DNA of 9,207 nucleotides from PNAI01 sp035501735 (GTDB taxonomy: Bacteria; Pseudomonadota; Alphaproteobacteria; Rhizobiales; Xanthobacteraceae), in contig DATJVR010000022.1 in the NCBI GenBank assembly GCA_035501735.1, positions 1 through 9,207 of the forward strand, written 5' to 3'. The notes beneath the pieces were generated by a model, which was given only the letters and a program-made list of their open reading frames with translations, did not search any database and was not told where the DNA came from. Below, piece after piece: positions 6,296 to 9,207 of the stretch. Each line of letters starts with the position of its first letter. The stretch's first letter is position 1. A program made the position numbers and the translations under genes.

Positions 6296-7987
6296 TCACC
6301 GGCGCAGCGGCTTCGCCGCCGTGCTTTCCGCAATAAATACGATGCAATCGTACATCTCAGGCAGACGCACGAGTGCATAGTACTTGGAGTCTCGATCGGA
6401 ATCGTAGACGGCGCCGATCATCCGATGCAATCTCGGTTTTGACAGCCAGGTGCTCACCGCACTGTCTTTGGGCAGGTAGCGGAGATCGAGAATGAAGCGA
6501 GGCAGACCCGTTTCCTGAAACAGCGCCTCGACACTGACTTTCCTGATCGGCGCGAGTGGCGCGGCAACGAGCGGACTAGGCTGGGTCCCGCCTTCTCCCC
6601 TGCGCCTCGCTCGCACCTCGCCATGATGTGTAGCGAATCCTATTACGACCATTTGATCGCCATAGCGATCGCGCAAATGATTGCCCAGGCTCTTCTCGCT
6701 GCTGCCCATATCGGTACCGACGTGGCCATTGTGCGCCCATAACACGACCTTCTGCCCGGGGAATGCTTCCTCGATCAGCCAACGCACATTCTCCGCCATG
6801 GCGCGGTCCCGTTCCGCCCCGGGAATTCCAGCACGCCTTGCGAAAGCTTGCAGCACGATGCGCGCGGCTTGGCGGATGTCGCGATACTCCTCCGGCGTCG
6901 AGGCCGTTACCAGCGTCTCGCGCCGTGCCTCGACGAGATCAAACGCCTTGTTGGCTCTGTCTCGAAGCCGTGTCTTCTCCCCTTCCGGGATTTCAGAGCT
7001 CGGCTTGTCCAACCCATCATAGAGCGCACGCACGACGTCTCGATCGGCGCAACTGGTACGGTCCAGGAAATCGATCACGCGGTTCATCGCCACATTCGGA
7101 TTCTGCATGTCGAAGCCGGTAAAAGAGACAATGGGACGCTCGCCTCGCCTCACATTGTAATGACGCATCCAGTGGAGCAAGGCGGATACCTCCTCGGTCT
7201 GCCAGGTCCAGAAATACATGGCCGCGAGCGCGGCAGCCGCGTCGCCCTCCTCGCCGGTCTTGATGAAACGGTCGGCTTCTTGTGCTTCGGGCCAATTTCC
7301 CTCGATGGCGAAGACGGTGAAACCCTTTCTCTCCACCAAATATTCGAGCAGCCGGTGCTTCATCTGAAAGAACTCGGCGGTGCCGTGAGTCGCCTCGCCA
7401 AGCGCAACAAGACGTGCGTCCCCGATGAGCCGATCGAGGCCGGTGAGGTCATCGAAGCCGTTGCCGGCGTGGACGCTCTTGAACGGAAGGGCGTGGACGC
7501 ACAGATCGCGCACGACGGCTGCGCGTTGCTCCGCCGTCAACAGCGGCTCGAACCTCGTTTCAGCATCGAGCTTATCGTCGACCCACGACTTGATCGCTCG
7601 TCGTTCCGAGCGGCTCAGACGCCAGCCGACGCCGGTGTTGATCCAGTAGTCGCGGCCGGTTGTCTCTATCCGATTGCTGAACCGCAGTGCAGCGAATGAG
7701 GTGATAAAGGCTCGCACGGAGCAAATCGTGACGCTGGCCTCGTCGCCATCGAGATCAAAACCCTGGATCTCGGTTTTAAGGCTTGGTTCGATCACGTCGG
7801 CGAGGTCGGCACGCCATTCGGCCATGACCTCCGCCAAGTCGCGCTCCTCCCCGGTAATCTGGAGCTCGCTGTACGCAAACGTGTGAAGCGCGCGAAGCGC
7901 GTCCAAGTCTCTATGGCGTACCGCCTCGCTCAGGCGCGCATATTGCGACTCGATTGCAAGCCTCGCCAGCTGTTCCTGATCCGACAT
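6296..7987 (-). CDS. Erythromycin-esterase-family protein with N-terminal NTF2/SnoaL-like domain
   Basis: A predicted cytoplasmic hydrolase of 563 aa. Residues about 150-560 match the erythromycin esterase fold (EreA/EreB-like; related succinoglycan-biosynthesis proteins). The family's active-site residues are present: Glu198 and His201 in LVALGEATHGTAEFF, Glu229 in FAIEGNW, and His419 and His422 in VLWAHNGHVG. EreA and EreB hydrolyse the macrolide lactone; for most relatives the substrate is unknown, so resistance should not be assumed. Residues about 5-135 form an extra domain that looks NTF2/SnoaL-like: an opening helix (QYARLSEAVRHRDLDALRAL), strands, and the closing DYWINTGVGWRLSRSERR. 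EreB itself is about 420 aa without it. The ATG at 7987 has AGGAGG 4 nt upstream (7992-7997), which fixes the start. The gene stands alone between a convergent gene and an IS element. The esterase family is secure; the N-terminal domain is probable; the substrate is unknown. Confidence 0.9.
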   Translation of the reverse strand: MSDQEQLARLAIESQYARLSEAVRHRDLDALRALHTFAYSELQITGEERDLAEVMAEWRADLADVIEPSLKTEIQGFDLDGDEASVTICSVRAFITSFAALRFSNRIETTGRDYWINTGVGWRLSRSERRAIKSWVDDKLDAETRFEPLLTAEQRAAVVRDLCVHALPFKSVHAGNGFDDLTGLDRLIGDARLVALGEATHGTAEFFQMKHRLLEYLVERKGFTVFAIEGNWPEAQEADRFIKTGEEGDAAAALAAMYFWTWQTEEVSALLHWMRHYNVRRGERPIVSFTGFDMQNPNVAMNRVIDFLDRTSCADRDVVRALYDGLDKPSSEIPEGEKTRLRDRANKAFDLVEARRETLVTASTPEEYRDIRQAARIVLQAFARRAGIPGAERDRAMAENVRWLIEEAFPGQKVVLWAHNGHVGTDMGSSEKSLGNHLRDRYGDQMVVIGFATHHGEVRARRRGEGGTQPSPLVAAPLAPIRKVSVEALFQETGLPRFILDLRYLPKDSAVSTWLSKPRLHRMIGAVYDSDRDSKYYALVRLPEMYDCIVFIAESTAAKPLRR

Positions 7988-7992
7988 GTCCC

Positions 7993-8009
7993 CTCCTGCT
8001 GAGGAGCAG
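7993..8009 (-). promoter_or_regulatory. Alternative hairpins over the esterase ribosome binding site
   Basis: On the minus strand CTCCT (8006-8002) can pair with AGGAG (7997-7993) across a CAGC loop, hiding the Shine-Dalgarno sequence. Overlapping it, CTGCT (8009-8005) can pair with AGCAG (8000-7996) across CCTC, leaving most of it free. The two are mutually exclusive. Stems of 5 bp are short and may be accidental. Confidence 0.2.
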
Positions 8010-8199
8010 CTATCACGTCGTTGAATGGATTCTCAGAGACGCCTGTACCACCGAATTGCAGTCAGGAGACTCACGGGCAAATTCGCGGTGAGATTTCGAA
8101 AATAATCCGTCTCTGACTCTGCACGATGACGATTTTCTCGACATGGCGCAAAGAGCGCGATTGCGGGCTTGAAATAAAGCCTAGGGCTTTGAGCGGCCT
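8010..8199. other. Gene-free stretch between the esterase gene and the IS element
   Basis: This holds the upstream region of the esterase gene and, near the IS, a perfect dyad AAAGCC-TAG-GGCTTT (8176-8190). The dyad has no following T-run and no obvious role. I see no convincing -35/-10 pair, RNA gene or protein remnant. Confidence 0.45.
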
Positions 8200-9207
8200 G
8201 AGAGATAGGTGACATATCGTACCGGACACATGGGTAACACTTTTCGCCCTTTGGTGGGAGGTGTTGATGCCGTGGAGAGCGAGTTCGGTGATGGAAGAGC
8301 GCCTGCGCTTTGTCGCCCGTGTGCTGGACGGCGAGGCGATGACCGAGATGTGCCGGGAATTCGGGATATCCCGCAAGACCGGCTACAAGATTTTCGACCG
8401 CTACAAGGAGCACGGATTGGAGGCCCTGTCCGACCGCTCGCGGCGGCCGGTGCGCTACGCCAACCAACTGCCGCCGGCGATCAAGAGCCTGATCGTCAGG
8501 CTCAAGGGCGAGAAGCCGCACTGGGGCGCGCGCAAGATCCGCGAGCTGCTGGTCCGGCGGCTTGCCGGCGATGTGCGCGTTCCCGCCAGGAGCACCATCC
8601 ATGCCGTGCTCGACCGTCATGGCCTGGTCAGACGCAGGGGCAGGACACGCAACCGCGCCACCGGAACGCCGCTGTCGGAGGGCGCCGCGCCCAACGCACT
8701 ATGGTGCGCCGATTTCAAGGGCGAGTTCAAGCTCGGCAACGGCCGCTACTGTTATCCGCTCACCGTCACCGATCATGCCTCGCGCTTCCTGCTCTTGTGC
8801 GAGGCGCTGGAATCCACCCGCGAGGAGCCGGCGTTTACCGCCTTCGAGCGGCTGTTCGCCGAGCGCGGTCTGCCGATCGCCATCCGCTCTGATAACGGTG
8901 TTCCCTTCGCCAGTCCCAATGCCTTGTTCAACCTCTCCAGGCTCTCGGTCTGGTGGCTCCGCCTCGGCATCGCCATCGAGCGCATCAAGCCCGGGCATCC
9001 GCAGCAAAACGGCCGCCATGAGCGCATGCATCTGACGCTCAAGAAGGAAGCCACCCGCCCGCCCGGCGCAGCAGCAGGCGCGCTTCGATACCTTCCAAAA
9101 CGAGTTCAACACCGAACGCCCGCACGAGGCGCTTGCCATGAAATGCCCGGCCGAGCTCTATTCGTCCTCACCGCGCCCCTACGACGGCCTGCCCGAACTT
9201 AGCTATC
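8200..9207 (+). mobile_element. IS481-family insertion sequence, right end outside the window
   Basis: The element is recognised from its transposase. Upstream of the gene, GGTGACA (8208-8214) and GGGTAACA (8232-8239) recur 24 bp apart in a block (to about 8240) that looks like the terminal region of the IS, with similar motifs as possible transposase sites. The exact left tip is not resolved, because the right inverted repeat needed to define it is missing. Position 8200 is therefore approximate. Confidence 0.7.
8267..9206 (+). pseudogene. IS481-family transposase, frameshifted and cut by the window edge
   Basis: A DDE transposase that would cut and join the IS ends. The N-terminal helix-turn-helix region (about residues 10-60, CREFGISRKTGYKIFDRYK) is followed by the rve/DDE core: Asp149 (LWCADFKGEF), Asp209 (IRSDNGVPF) and Glu252 (HPQQNGRHERMH). 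GGGAGG at 8256-8261 supports the ATG at 8267; GTG 8261 and ATG 8291 are alternatives. Family-like protein runs through residue 267 (to 9067). It then continues in the +1 frame from 9069 to 9206 as QQQARFDTFQNEFNTERPHE and onward to LPELSY, while the original frame gives unrelated sequence. Relatives, as I recall them, have about four residues between PPG and QQQ, so an 11-nt deletion at about 9067/9068 fits. The element is therefore probably inactive unless helped in trans. Family membership is secure; deletion size is inferred. Confidence 0.88.

Noticed and set aside
6087..6378. Short frames on both strands between the 180-aa gene and the esterase gene.
   Set aside because: They overlap well-supported genes at both ends and have no recognisable protein signature. 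A decayed repeat is possible but cannot be shown from this sequence.
6848..7699. A 283-codon plus-strand open frame inside the esterase gene.
   Set aside because: It is antisense to conserved active-site codons (GEATHG and FAIEGNW region) and has no domain of its own.
8033..8620. A 195-codon minus-strand frame spanning the esterase upstream region and the transposase 5' end.
   Set aside because: Most of it is antisense to the transposase; the rest shows no motif or start signal.
9068..9202. The in-frame continuation of the transposase after residue 267.
   Set aside because: The residues (AAAGALRYLPKR onward) are unlike the family. The family-like C-terminal sequence is in the +1 frame, so this tail results from the frameshift.

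Overview
The window looks like a piece of a GC-rich denitrifying or nitrate-respiring proteobacterium. An alphaproteobacterium of the Hyphomicrobiales (Bradyrhizobium-like) is my best guess. It rests on the fused NarK, the cluster-less Crp/Fnr regulator and the IS481-type transposase. No rRNA or marker gene fixes the taxonomy.

Positions 1-4868 form a respiratory nitrate reduction locus. On the minus strand a double-length nitrate/nitrite transporter (narK, two fused MFS halves) is followed after 14 nt by the 5' part of narG, which runs off the left edge; narHJI would be expected beyond it. Divergent from narK is a Crp/Fnr-family regulator (narR-like) without the Fe-S cysteines of Fnr. The AT-rich region between them carries two perfect Fnr-type boxes: TTGAC-N4-GTCAA on the narK side and TTGAT-N4-ATCAA on the regulator side. 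The second lies about 41 bp upstream of the start predicted from a good -10 hexamer, so the regulator mRNA may be leaderless. A possible 11-codon leader ORF with a strong Shine-Dalgarno sequence ends in an ATGA overlap with the narK start. The likely circuit is an oxygen-sensing Fnr/FixK-type protein that turns on the regulator, which then activates narK-narG in response to nitrate, nitrite or NO.

Positions 4869-6295 are unrelated accessory sequence: two divergent small membrane-protein genes of unknown function (115 and 180 aa). A candidate promoter overlaid by a GCTGAT-N6-ATCAGC dyad lies between them. Short gene-free stretches flank both genes.

Positions 6296-7987 (minus strand) encode an erythromycin-esterase-family protein with an extra N-terminal NTF2/SnoaL-like domain. 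Upstream of it is a gene-free stretch and then, on the plus strand, an IS481-family insertion sequence. Its transposase is frameshifted near position 9068 and runs off the right edge.

GC at third codon positions differs sharply between narG and the start of narK. This suggests the nitrate locus is mosaic.
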